DNA of 64,000 nt from JAWKZG01 sp041396125 (GTDB taxonomy: Bacteria; Pseudomonadota; Gammaproteobacteria; Competibacterales; Competibacteraceae), in NCBI GenBank assembly GCA_041396125.1, contig JAWKZG010000006.1:124001-188000 (forward strand), in the 5' to 3' direction. Every line of letters starts with the position of its first letter. Position 1 is the stretch's first letter. Of the stretch, positions 39,699-48,293 are shown piece by piece. Below the pieces are notes generated by a model, which saw nothing but the letters and a program-made list of their open reading frames with translations, was not told the origin of the DNA and did no database searches. A program made the position numbers and the translations under genes.

Positions 39699-39731
39699 AC
39701 AGGCATACCTTCTTCTCAGTGTTGTAGTTGC

Positions 39732-40232
39732 TTAAAACTCTATCGCTTCGAGAACCGCGTCAATACCGGCTTGAGCACAGGCTTCGTCCGCTTCACCGCT
39801 GGGTGCGCCGGAGACACCAATGCCGCCAACAATCGAGCCTGCTGCTTCGATGATCATGCCGCCCCCCAGGACGACCACATTCGGCAGATGGCGAATACCA
39901 CTGGACGGTTTGCCCGACTGGGTCAGGTCGACCAGGCCCAGGGTATTGGTGCGAAAACTCACGGCAGTCCACGCTTTACCGGTCGCGGTGGCAGGCGTAT
40001 GCGGGCCGGCGAACCGGTCGCGCAGCATCACCTGCGTAACGCCGCCCCGGTCAACTACGGCGACAGCCACCTGATAGCCCGCCTCGCGACAGTTTTGCAG
40101 CGCTGCCTGCGCAGCCGTCAAGGCCGTCTCTGGGGTTAGCGCAGTGTACTGAAAAGTAGCCTCCTGGGCCGTCGCAATTGGCGCCCAGATCACGATTGAT
40201 CCGATGACCGATAAACAAGCTTTTAACAACAT
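39732..40232 (-). CDS. exported GlcG/HbpS-family haem-binding protein
   Basis: A 166-residue protein with signal peptide (LLKACLSVIGSIVIWAPIATA). The core LTPETALTAAQAALQNCREAGYQVAVAVVDRGGVTQVMLRDRFAGPHTPATATGKAWTAVSF and LGGGMIIEAAGSIVGGIGVSGAPSGEADEACAQAGIDAV is diagnostic of DUF336/GlcG. ATG 40232 is preferred over 40238 because the SD AAGGAGG is then seven bases away. Family members bind haem or act in oxidative-stress sensing; the role here is unknown. Confidence 0.88.
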   Translation of the reverse strand: MLLKACLSVIGSIVIWAPIATAQEATFQYTALTPETALTAAQAALQNCREAGYQVAVAVVDRGGVTQVMLRDRFAGPHTPATATGKAWTAVSFRTNTLGLVDLTQSGKPSSGIRHLPNVVVLGGGMIIEAAGSIVGGIGVSGAPSGEADEACAQAGIDAVLEAIEF

Positions 40233-40566
40233 GGTCATTCCTCCTTAATGGCGTTTTCTGTCTGCTAAATCTGATAATAACAAGCATCCACGATAGCACC
40301 TGATTGCGCCAGTGGGTCTGATTCAAATCAAATCAATCCGAATTTACCAGCTTGGCCAAACAGGGCAGACGACCACGCTCTGAACTGCGTATACGATACC
40401 GCGTGTGCAATTGTGCAGGTTCTGTATCTTGGCTACACTTCAGTGGCACAGTTGCTTTTGAAGCCTTGCAACAAACACCTTCGGTGCAAAACCCGGAATC
40501 TTTTTGCATAAAGATCCGGGTGATCTGTCAAACCGCCATTCAAAATTAATGTACCACGGAGGAGTT

Positions 40567-41433
40567 ATGCTACTGCGTTTATGCTCAGCGTTACTGCTGC
40601 TATCGTTCATAGGTGCCCAGGCCAGCGCCGGCACGATTATCAAAAACACCTTTGCCTCATCAACCCTGAACCGGGATTACGATTATTCGGTTTATCTGCC
40701 GGATGGTTATGCCGACTCCGGTCTGCGCTATCCGGTGGTATATCTGCTGCACGGTTCCACCGGCAACGAAAACAGCTGGCCGGTGCAGGGCAGGGTGCAG
40801 CCAACGCTGGATCGGATGATCGACAGCGGTGCCATTCCGCCGGTCATTGTGATCATGCCGTCGCATACCCAAAGATGGTGGGTGGACGGCAATGACGAAC
40901 CAGCCGAGACGGCGTTTATTAACGATGTAATCCCGCATGTCGATGCAACATATCGCACCATCGCGGCGCGTGAAGGACGGGTAATTGGCGGACTATCAGC
41001 AGGTGGCTACGGCACGACAATTCTGATCATGAAACACCCGGAATTATTTGCCGCCGGTGCTGCGCTCAGCCCCGCTGTCTACGATCCGCTGCCGCCGTCA
41101 AACTCGTCGGCCAATCGCCATCCGGTGTTTCAGGTAGACGGCAAATTCGATCCGGACACCTGGCAACGGCTGAATTACACCCAGTATATCGATGCCTACA
41201 AAGCGCAGGATCTGGTCGTTCCGCTGTATATCAACACCGGCGATCACGATATCTTCGATATTGCCTATCATGCGGCTGTACTGTTCCAGCGTCTGCGCGA
41301 ACATCAGCCGAAAGACGTCGAATACCGGGTGATCGATGGCGATCATGAATGGATGGTCTGGGAAACCACCATCGGCGATGCCCTGCAATACATGCTGGAC
41401 CGAGTCAGCCGACCAGTCGGTTCCGGCACCTGA
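40567..41433 (+). CDS. exported putative esterase (esterase D/tannase-like)
   Basis: A 288-residue alpha/beta-hydrolase. Signal peptide LLRLCSALLLLSFIGAQASA; core YDYSVYLPDGYADSGLRYPVVYLLHGSTGNENSW; nucleophile elbow GGLSAGGYG near residue 140; acidic residue and His in NTGDHDIFD and IDGDHEWMVWE. SD GGAGG before ATG 40567. It cleaves ester bonds of a small or polymeric substrate in the periplasm. Its last 78 bases are duplicated at 41721-41798. Confidence 0.85.
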   Translation: MLLRLCSALLLLSFIGAQASAGTIIKNTFASSTLNRDYDYSVYLPDGYADSGLRYPVVYLLHGSTGNENSWPVQGRVQPTLDRMIDSGAIPPVIVIMPSHTQRWWVDGNDEPAETAFINDVIPHVDATYRTIAAREGRVIGGLSAGGYGTTILIMKHPELFAAGAALSPAVYDPLPPSNSSANRHPVFQVDGKFDPDTWQRLNYTQYIDAYKAQDLVVPLYINTGDHDIFDIAYHAAVLFQRLREHQPKDVEYRVIDGDHEWMVWETTIGDALQYMLDRVSRPVGSGT

Positions 41434-41503
41434 GCACGGTAAACGGCAGGTTGCGGCTGGTGCCAAGCTCGCCTTAAGCTTGCTAAGTCAAAAAAAATCC
41501 GGT

Positions 41504-41587
41504 GTAGGATGCGGTGACGTAGGAACCGCATCGTTCGCGAGAGCGTTTTTCCCAAACGATGCGGTTCGTAAACTCACCACATCCTAC
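41504..41587. repeat. long extragenic palindrome (GTAGGATG family)
   Basis: The ends GTAGGATGCGGTGA and TCACCACATCCTAC pair with one mismatch, and the middle holds two further inverted segments (AACCGCATCGTT with AACGATGCGGTT). The 84-base element would fold into one long hairpin. It lies between the esterase and its duplicated 3' end. Confidence 0.75.
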
Positions 41588-41636
41588 TAGCTGAAGCTAT
41601 ATATATTGCTTTCGGTGAAGTGTACTAGCGGCTTTT

Positions 41637-41717
41637 CGTAGGCTGGGTTGAGGAACGAAACCCAGCGATAACCGGCTAATAACGCTGGGGTTGCGCGGTG
41701 CTTCACCCCAGCCTACG
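41637..41717. repeat. long extragenic palindrome (CGTAGGCTGGG family)
   Basis: Outer arms CGTAGGCTGGG and its mirror (CCCAGCCTACG) enclose AACCCAGCG and CGCTGGGGTT, giving an 81-base hairpin. It is a different sequence from the element at 41504 but has the same design. Confidence 0.75.
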
Positions 41718-41720
41718 GTC

Positions 41721-41798
41721 CTGGGAAACCACCATCGGCGATGCCCTGCAATACATGCTGGATCGGGTCAGCCGACCAGTCGGTTCCGGCACCTGAGC
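41721..41798 (+). pseudogene. duplicated 3' fragment of the esterase gene
   Basis: This segment repeats bases 41358-41435 (the last 25 codons and stop of the esterase) with two substitutions. It has no start and is flanked by the palindrome at 41637. It is a remnant of a tandem duplication or of a recombination event between the repeats. Confidence 0.85.
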
Positions 41799-42083
41799 GG
41801 GACTTTTATCGCGCATTGAAAACAGCGTACAGGGAGGTACTCGGTAGTAAATTTTTAAGCCATATCTGAAATATTGTGAGCCGCCTGCTGGAAGTCTCGT
41901 TTGGTATTTACCTATTTTCGAAACTGTGGCTCTAACTGATTTCCCGATGCTAACTGGCGTCACCCTGTCTTTGGCTTCAGAAAGGTGAACAGTTTGATAG
42001 ATTTTGTTCACCTAAACGAGTGTAATAATGTTCTGTGTGGATCTAATGACTATCACATTTTCAATTTTGAAAGAGTTTAAAAA
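41799..42083. other. gap containing a perfect hairpin (41983-42013)
   Basis: AGGTGAACA at 41983-41991 pairs with TGTTCACCT at 42005-42013 around a 13-base loop. It lies 70 bases before the nuclease gene at 42084 and shares its GTGAACA/TGTTCAC core with the hairpin after that gene. The remainder of the gap shows nothing recognisable. Confidence 0.55.
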
Positions 42084-42650
42084 ATGCCGATAACGACTTG
42101 CTGGAAATCATATGAAGAAGTGGCTACTTATTTGCTCGACAAGTTCTCTGATGAATTTGATTTAGACCGTGTTGAAGGGAAGCAAAAAGTCAAAGGAAAT
42201 AGGTCTGGAACGGAATGGGCTATTGACGCTAAGGGGGTAAATTTAGAAGGTAAAGGATTTATTATTGTCGAATGTCGTAGGTATCTAAAATCAAAGCAAA
42301 ACCAAGAAAAGTTAGGGGCTTTGGCTTATCGAATTATAGACACAGGCGCGTCAGGAGGAATTATTGTAAGCCCGCTGGGTATCCAGTCAGGAGCGGAAAA
42401 GGTAGCATCTGCTGAAGAAATACTGGAAATACAACTTGATGCTAATAGCACACCATATAAGTTTGCAATGGGATTTCTTAATAAACTCATGCTTGGAGAA
42501 CATATAAATTTTACCGATGAATGGGACACTATTATGCGGATAACTTGCCAGCAGTGTAATAATAAATTTGAGCCTCTGCAAAACGAGAGAGTATGTTCAA
42601 CCTGCGCATCAAAAACTGCCGTAATGATAAAAGATAAGCAAATTTACTAA
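42084..42650 (+). CDS. PD-(D/E)XK-like (Mrr-type) restriction endonuclease-like protein with zinc ribbon
   Basis: A 188-residue protein. TEWAIDAKGVNLEGKGFIIVECRRY (residues 43-67) has the layout of a PD-(D/E)XK nuclease core, Asp48 then Glu63 with CysArgArg where the usual motif is E-x-K; SGGIIVSPLGIQSGAEKVA recalls the Mrr helix. A C-terminal zinc ribbon is read from CQQCNNKF and CSTC (four Cys, about residues 155-175). Codon use is AT-rich compared with neighbours, suggesting transfer. It stands alone between two GTGAACA palindromes. A restriction or DNA-repair role is inferred, not shown. Confidence 0.6.
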   Translation: MPITTCWKSYEEVATYLLDKFSDEFDLDRVEGKQKVKGNRSGTEWAIDAKGVNLEGKGFIIVECRRYLKSKQNQEKLGALAYRIIDTGASGGIIVSPLGIQSGAEKVASAEEILEIQLDANSTPYKFAMGFLNKLMLGEHINFTDEWDTIMRITCQQCNNKFEPLQNERVCSTCASKTAVMIKDKQIY

Positions 42651-42700
42651 TACGATAATTTTCGATGGGTTAAAGATTTTCATGCAATTGCCCTGACTGG

Positions 42701-42734
42701 GTGAACAGAACCTTAGCAAAGTGTTCACTTTTTT
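42701..42734 (+). terminator. hairpin with T-run after the nuclease gene
   Basis: GTGAACA (42701-42707) and TGTTCAC (42722-42728) form a 7-bp stem, followed by six T residues. It reads as a terminator. The same heptamer pair occurs upstream of the gene, and TGTTCAC again at 42830-42836. Confidence 0.55.
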
Positions 42735-42983
42735 GACCTGATCTCACCCCCTAACCGCCTGAAAATCCGCAAAACCACGTTTTGCCGTGGGTGATTTTTT
42801 GCGCTAGAGCGAGCAGATAACTAGCGAATTGTTCACTGCAACGCAAACGACCAGAATTTGAGGCGCTGCTCCAAAAGCACCTGATCAAAACTGTCCAAAG
42901 CCTGGGACAACGCAGTATTTTTACGCCTGTCCGAAGGCAAACGCTGAGTGCAGGGTTCCGAACTTCCTTTACAAGTGATGGGC
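42735..42983. other. gap with a possible gene remnant
   Basis: Minus-strand frames here read QALDSFDQVLLEQRLKFWSFAL, coding-like but with no start or recognisable domain. It may be the remnant of an inserted or repeated gene. The region follows the nuclease terminator and precedes the stop of the LysE-like gene. Confidence 0.35.
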
Positions 42984-43619
42984 TCAGCTTCGATCTGTCG
43001 CCAGTCGAAGTCCCAAACCAATCAACACAATGCCCCCAATCCATTGAAATATTCGCCGCCCGCGTTCGCTGTGCGTGGCTTTTGCTTTGACGCTTGCTGC
43101 GATGAGTATTGTGACAACATCGCCGAGTGAAAATATCAGGTTGACCACGACACCGAGTATCGTGAATTGGAGCCAGACAGGTATGTCTCCTGCAGGAACA
43201 ATGAACTGTGGGAGAAACGCCACGTAGAACACCACAGTGGTGGGGTTAAGCATTTCGACCAGCAAGCCTTGCGAAAACGTATTCGGACGCCGTTGTCCGG
43301 GTTGTTGCTGTCGGCCATTAGCTTTGCTTTCCGATTGCAAAAGGATTATCCGCAGCCCGAGCCAGACGAGATACGCCGCACCGAGTAGCTTAAGGCCCTC
43401 GTAGAGCACCGGCACCACAGCAAATAGTGCGGTTAATCCGGCCGCTGAACAAACTACAATGACATAGCCGCCCAGGTGGAGGCCGAGTGCACCCCGCAAA
43501 GCGGCCAGGGGATCATGGGCGATAGTTTGCGCAGCGATGTAAAATGTCCCCGGCCCCGGTACGGTTGCATAAGTGATCGTGGCGATCATAAAAGCAATCA
43601 ACAAATCTATAGAAGCCAT
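42984..43619 (-). CDS. LysE/RhtB-family amino-acid exporter
   Basis: A 211-residue membrane protein with six helices: LLIAFMIATITYATVPGPGTFYIAAQTIAHDPLAALRGALGLHLGG carries the family's PGPG motif; GAAYLVWLGLRIIL and the central NTFSQGLLVEMLNPTTVVFYVAFLPQFI are typical. ATG 43619 fits the conserved N-terminus; the upstream extension is discarded. It exports amino acids or related metabolites. Confidence 0.9.
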   Translation of the reverse strand: MASIDLLIAFMIATITYATVPGPGTFYIAAQTIAHDPLAALRGALGLHLGGYVIVVCSAAGLTALFAVVPVLYEGLKLLGAAYLVWLGLRIILLQSESKANGRQQQPGQRRPNTFSQGLLVEMLNPTTVVFYVAFLPQFIVPAGDIPVWLQFTILGVVVNLIFSLGDVVTILIAASVKAKATHSERGRRIFQWIGGIVLIGLGLRLATDRS

Positions 43620-43786
43620 ATGCCGACTCCAGTCAGCCAAGTATTTCATGAGTTTAGATCAGGCCGAAAATGGGGGCAACGACCCCTTCTGGCGTACTGG
43701 GTGCGGTGTATTGCTTAAAACCCTTTTTTAAAAAACCATCAACAAAACAACTCTCATATAACCTACAACTAACCATCGAGTAAACT

Positions 43787-44953
43787 ATGCCTGTATTAAC
43801 TTTACCTACCGCCGCGGGTGGTACCGAATGCTATCAGACTCATGCGCCGAAATCGCTCGATTCCGAGCGTAGCGGCTTTTCACGGGTCGCCTATGCAGCC
43901 GCCCATGTGGTTGCCGATCCGCTGGCCGATTACGATCCGTGGCTCGATACTGCTATCGACTGGGACGCCACTATTGCCTATCGACAGCACCTCTGGTCGC
44001 TTGGCCTCGGCGTTGCCGAAGCGATGGACACTGCGCAGCGTGGTATGGGACTGGACTGGACTTCAGCACTGGAACTGATTCGTCGCTCGGTCGATGCCGC
44101 GCAGGATTTCGACGGCGAGGCTTTGGTCGCCTGTGGTGCCGGTACCGATCATCTGGCACCTTCAGCTGATCTGTCACTGGACGATGTTATCGCGGCTTAT
44201 GAGCAGCAGTGCGAGGCGGTAGAGCAGGCCGGTGGTCGTATTATTCTGATGGCGAGCCGGGCGCTGGCGGCCTGTGCCCGTTCGGAAGATGACTACCGCA
44301 CCGTCTACGAGCGTATTCTGACGCAGGTCCGGCAACCGGTGATCATTCACTGGCTCGGTGAAATGTTCGATCCGGCGCTGGCTGGCTACTGGGGGCAGCA
44401 GGATCACATGCGGGCAATGGACGTTGCGCTGGCTGTGATCGAAGCCCGGTCAGACAAGGTCGATGGCATCAAGATTTCTTTGCTGGATGCACAAAAAGAG
44501 ATCGCCATGCGTCGCCGTCTGCCGCAAGGGGTGCGCATGTATTCCGGTGACGATTTCAATTATCCCGAGCTGATTGCTGGCGATGAGGCTGGCTATTCCG
44601 ATGCGCTGCTTGGCATTTTTGACGCTATTGCGCCGGTTGCCAGCGCCGCGCTGGCTGCACTGGGACGCGGCGATGTGGCGACCTATCATGAGCTGTTCGC
44701 TCCAACTGTGCCGCTGAGTCGGCATATTTTCAAGGCACCGACCCGGTTCTATAAAACCGGCACGGTGTTCATGGCTTATCTGAATGCCCATCAGGATCAC
44801 TTCGTTATGCTGGGCGGGCAGGAAAGCGCTCGTTCGGCGCTGCATCTGGCCGAGCTGTTCCGGCTGGCTGATCAGGCCGGTCTGCTGCGTGACCCCGAGC
44901 TGGCTGTTGCCAGAATGAAAACCATCATGGCCAGCCATGGGATTGTGGACTGA
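43787..44953 (+). CDS. DUF993/dihydrodipicolinate synthase-like aldolase
   Basis: A 388-residue TIM-barrel protein. LVACGAGTDHLA, RIILMASRALAACARSEDDYRTVYERIL, QPVIIHWLGEMFDP and VDGIKISLLD (putative Schiff-base Lys near residue 228) match the DUF993 family related to dihydrodipicolinate synthase. Such genes commonly belong to sugar or sugar-acid degradation loci; here no partner enzymes are adjacent, so its substrate is open. Confidence 0.85.
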   Translation: MPVLTLPTAAGGTECYQTHAPKSLDSERSGFSRVAYAAAHVVADPLADYDPWLDTAIDWDATIAYRQHLWSLGLGVAEAMDTAQRGMGLDWTSALELIRRSVDAAQDFDGEALVACGAGTDHLAPSADLSLDDVIAAYEQQCEAVEQAGGRIILMASRALAACARSEDDYRTVYERILTQVRQPVIIHWLGEMFDPALAGYWGQQDHMRAMDVALAVIEARSDKVDGIKISLLDAQKEIAMRRRLPQGVRMYSGDDFNYPELIAGDEAGYSDALLGIFDAIAPVASAALAALGRGDVATYHELFAPTVPLSRHIFKAPTRFYKTGTVFMAYLNAHQDHFVMLGGQESARSALHLAELFRLADQAGLLRDPELAVARMKTIMASHGIVD

Positions 44954-45125
44954 GCGATGACCGGCTGACCCAAGCGATGCCGGTGGATCAAGGTGGGCCG
45001 GTACAGGTATCATGCCAGGCGTATACTAATTTGTTACCGCCATCCGCTTATTGTCAGCAGCGCTGTCATTAGCCTGGGTGTAACAGACTCGTCACGTGCC
45101 GGCACCCGACAAGGCCACAGCAACT

Positions 45126-48100
45126 ATGAAACTGATTCGCAAAACCCGGCTTTGGTCGCAGCAGGCCAATTCCGATAAAGTCTACGAAGTTGATCTGTGC
45201 GAAGTCGGTGCGAATCGCTACGTAGTGAATTTCCGCTATGGCCGGCGCGGCAGCAACTTGCGCGAAGGCAGCAAAACCGTTGCTCCAGTCACGCGGGAAG
45301 AGGGCGAAGCGATTTTCGACAGTCTGGTAGTCTCGAAGCTCAATAAAGGCTACCAGGACAGCGCCAGCCAGACCCCGCCCGGCTCGACTCAAACAACACA
45401 GACTACGAGCCAGGACGCTCCAGGCAGCCGTGCCGAAACCCTGCTCAAACACCTTGATGACACCCGAAATCCCAAGCTGAACCGGCTGATCTGGCGGGTT
45501 GGTGAACTGCGTCTGCGCGCTGCGGTACCGCGCCTGCAGGCGCTGGCCGAAAGGACCCATAAAGCGGGCGATGCCTTGCGCGAATATTGCCTTGCCTGGG
45601 CTTTGGGACGTTGCGGCGATGCAGCGGCGGTGCCAACGCTGACCCGCTTGCACAACGCCGGTCAGTCAGACGCGGTGCGACGCATTGCACTGCTGGGTTT
45701 GCTGGCCCTGGCCGAGGCCAGTGAACAGGACCGTCTGCTGGCCGGGATTGTCCAGCAACTGCCGGCCACCCTGCGCGCCAGCCTGAAGGATGAAGAGCAT
45801 CTGCGGGCTGCTTTACATCAGCATTTAGCGCATACCGATGCGGCCGGTTTTGTGGTATTGGAGCAGCTTTATCTGCTGGCCGAACATTATCCTGTTGCCC
45901 GCGCGGTATTGCTGCAGGAATTGCGCACCGTACCGCTCAAGCCTAACTATTTTCAGCGTATCCGGCATATTTTCAAAATGGCTGAATGGCGTCAGGACAG
46001 CACCGTGTTCGGTCTGCTGACCCGGCGCTTCGAAACCGAACCGGCGCTGTTTCACCGCTCGGCCTGGGGTGGTGATTATGTACAGGTGCCGGGTGGCGGG
46101 TCTCAATACGTCAAACTGGGCAAAGAAATCCGCAAAGCCAATTCCCGTCTGGCGTATTCCAACCGTACCCGCGATTATCTGCGCCGGCGTGCCTGGCGCA
46201 CACTGCGGCGTTTGGGCGAAGTCGCGGATGACAGCTATATCGAGATGGCGCTGGGCGTGTTGCTGGCTATGCGCGACGAGGACGCCCAGGCAGCTCGTCA
46301 GAGCACGATTTATCGCTATGACTGGAGCAAACCCTGGCCCGAAGCCCGTCAGGTGGCGGCGCGCCATACCTATGAGGGTTACGCTGCTTATCTGACGCTG
46401 AATCATATCCTGCGCGGTAACAGCGCGCATTATTATCTGAGCAAAAGCCGCCGGGTGTGGCAGAAGCGGGATTCCAGCGCCGGGCCGGAGGAACGCGAAG
46501 AAGCCTTCCCCGAACTGTGGGACCGTCACCCCGAAGCCCTGCTGCAGCTGCTGACAAAAAGCCGCTGCGAACCGGTGCATGTATTCGCCGCCAAAGCATT
46601 GCGGGCAAATCAGGACTATTGCACCCAGTTGGATACGCCCAGTATCGCCTTGCTGTTGCGCCAGCCTTATCCGATTACGGCTGAATTGGGTCTGCACCTG
46701 GTGCGCCAGCGCTATACCCCGGAGGAACCGGATCTGGCCTTGATGCAGGCCTTGCTGGACAGCGAACTGCCGGCTGCCCGGCAACAGGCTCTGGACTGGC
46801 TGGATATCGCGCGCGATGCTTTATGCAGTGATACCGCGTTTGTCACAACGTTATTGAGCAGTCGTTTTGCCGAACCACGCGCCTGGATGGCAGCACAACT
46901 GCCGGCGCTGGATTTGTCCCGGCCGCAGGTGGAGGCGCTGATCACTCGCGTACTGACCGTACTGCTGCAGATGCGCGGCACTGAGCCGGTTCATGCCGAC
47001 ATCGCGCAGGATATCAGTACGGCACTATTGCACGCTTTTCCGCAGCATTTGCGCAGTCTGGGGCTGGCGATTATCGAGGACTTACTGCGCCACCCGCTGA
47101 CCGAGGTGCAGGTGCTGGCCGGACGACTGCTGCTGAACCACGAGCGCGACGCTGAAACACTGCCACCTGCGATGTTCAAGGCACTGCTGGAGGCAACCGC
47201 GCCAGACGTGCAGGGGATCGGGGTGCAGTTGCTGGGCCAGTTGCCGGATGAACTGTTATTGCAGCAGCACGCGTTGCTGACCGGTTTTTGTGTCGCGGAG
47301 GCGGCGGAACTGCGGCAAAGCGCACATGCTGTTGCACAGGATTTGGCGCAACGCCAGCCCGAGTACGGTCAGCAATTGCTGATGGATTTATTGCCGTATG
47401 TGTTTCGCAAGGAGCCAGTAGAAGGTTTGCATGCCGAACTGCTGGCGCTGTTGCAAAGCCAGGCGCTGGCCCAAAGTGTTGCCGCGCTGGACCGGGCGAC
47501 CGTATGGCGCTTGCTGAAAGCGCGTGCCAGGGCGGCACAGGCGCTGGGCGGGCATATCCTGCAACAGCATATCCGGGCGGACGAGCTCAGTGTACGGCAG
47601 TGGGCCTGGCTGGGTGATCATCCGCATCTGGCGGTGCGGGAATGGTCGCGCCAGGCGTATAGCCAGCATGTTGAGCAAATTAAACAGGCGGCGGGTGATG
47701 CGCTGCGCATCCTGGATTCTGAATGGGACGATACGCGCGCGTTCGCTATTGATTATTTCAGTACCCGGTTCACCGCTGCCGACTGGACGCCGGAGCTGTT
47801 GATCAGCATCTGCGACAGTGTGCGTGACGATGTGCAAGCCTTCGGGCGCGAGCTGATCAGCCGCTTCTTTGAAGAGGCCAACGGTGCCGATTATCTGCTT
47901 AAACTGAGCCAGCACCCATCGACTTCGGTGCAATTATTCGCCAGTAATTTTCTGCAGGGTTATGCTGCCGGTCGGCCCGAACGACTGGCCGCCCTGACGC
48001 CTTATTTTCTGACGGTGTTGGCGCAGGTTAATCGGAGCCGGACCGCGAAAACCCGCATTCTGCGATTTTTGCATCAGGAAGCCTTGCAGGATAGAGCTGC

Positions 48101-48293
48101 TGCGCTTATCGCTGCCCCGATTTTCAATCGTCAGTCGGCCACAGCAGCCATTACCGATAAAGCAGCCTGCCTGGAAGCCTTGCGTGATATTCAGCAGCGT
48201 TATCCCGACCTTGAGCTGGCGTTGACGGTGAAACCCGTCCGCCAGCATGCCGTTCCCGATCCGGTCAGCCTGGAGTCTGAGCATGGAGTTTAA
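45126..48293 (+). CDS. retron accessory protein: WGR domain plus HEAT/ARM repeats (1055 aa)
   Basis: The N-terminal 80 residues form a WGR-type domain (RKTRLWSQQANSDKVYEVDL; core YGRRGS at 38-43). A low-complexity linker (88-110) leads to a long helical-repeat array covering most of the rest; repeats such as RVGELRLRAAVPRLQALAE, EYCLAWALGRCGDAAAVPTLTRL and VQLLGQLPDELLLQQ have the two-helix HEAT/ARM pattern. No signal peptide, membrane helix or nuclease motif is visible. WGR domains bind nucleic-acid ends in other proteins. The next gene starts inside its last codons, and a reverse transcriptase follows, so this is the ARM component of a retron. It probably forms the effector or scaffold with the SWIM protein; mechanism unknown. 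Confidence 0.85.
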   Translation: MKLIRKTRLWSQQANSDKVYEVDLCEVGANRYVVNFRYGRRGSNLREGSKTVAPVTREEGEAIFDSLVVSKLNKGYQDSASQTPPGSTQTTQTTSQDAPGSRAETLLKHLDDTRNPKLNRLIWRVGELRLRAAVPRLQALAERTHKAGDALREYCLAWALGRCGDAAAVPTLTRLHNAGQSDAVRRIALLGLLALAEASEQDRLLAGIVQQLPATLRASLKDEEHLRAALHQHLAHTDAAGFVVLEQLYLLAEHYPVARAVLLQELRTVPLKPNYFQRIRHIFKMAEWRQDSTVFGLLTRRFETEPALFHRSAWGGDYVQVPGGGSQYVKLGKEIRKANSRLAYSNRTRDYLRRRAWRTLRRLGEVADDSYIEMALGVLLAMRDEDAQAARQSTIYRYDWSKPWPEARQVAARHTYEGYAAYLTLNHILRGNSAHYYLSKSRRVWQKRDSSAGPEEREEAFPELWDRHPEALLQLLTKSRCEPVHVFAAKALRANQDYCTQLDTPSIALLLRQPYPITAELGLHLVRQRYTPEEPDLALMQALLDSELPAARQQALDWLDIARDALCSDTAFVTTLLSSRFAEPRAWMAAQLPALDLSRPQVEALITRVLTVLLQMRGTEPVHADIAQDISTALLHAFPQHLRSLGLAIIEDLLRHPLTEVQVLAGRLLLNHERDAETLPPAMFKALLEATAPDVQGIGVQLLGQLPDELLLQQHALLTGFCVAEAAELRQSAHAVAQDLAQRQPEYGQQLLMDLLPYVFRKEPVEGLHAELLALLQSQALAQSVAALDRATVWRLLKARARAAQALGGHILQQHIRADELSVRQWAWLGDHPHLAVREWSRQAYSQHVEQIKQAAGDALRILDSEWDDTRAFAIDYFSTRFTAADWTPELLISICDSVRDDVQAFGRELISRFFEEANGADYLLKLSQHPSTSVQLFASNFLQGYAAGRPERLAALTPYFLTVLAQVNRSRTAKTRILRFLHQEALQDRAAALIAAPIFNRQSATAAITDKAACLEALRDIQQRYPDLELALTVKPVRQHAVPDPVSLESEHGV

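Noticed and set aside
41983..42734. Integron cassette with attC sites around the nuclease gene
   Set aside because: The hairpins lack recognisable attC core sites (GTTRRRY/RYYYAAC) and no integrase is present.
45825..46784. Long minus-strand frame (319 codons) opposite the WGR/HEAT gene
   Set aside because: No domain, no start signal; its composition is that of an antisense shadow of the repeat protein.
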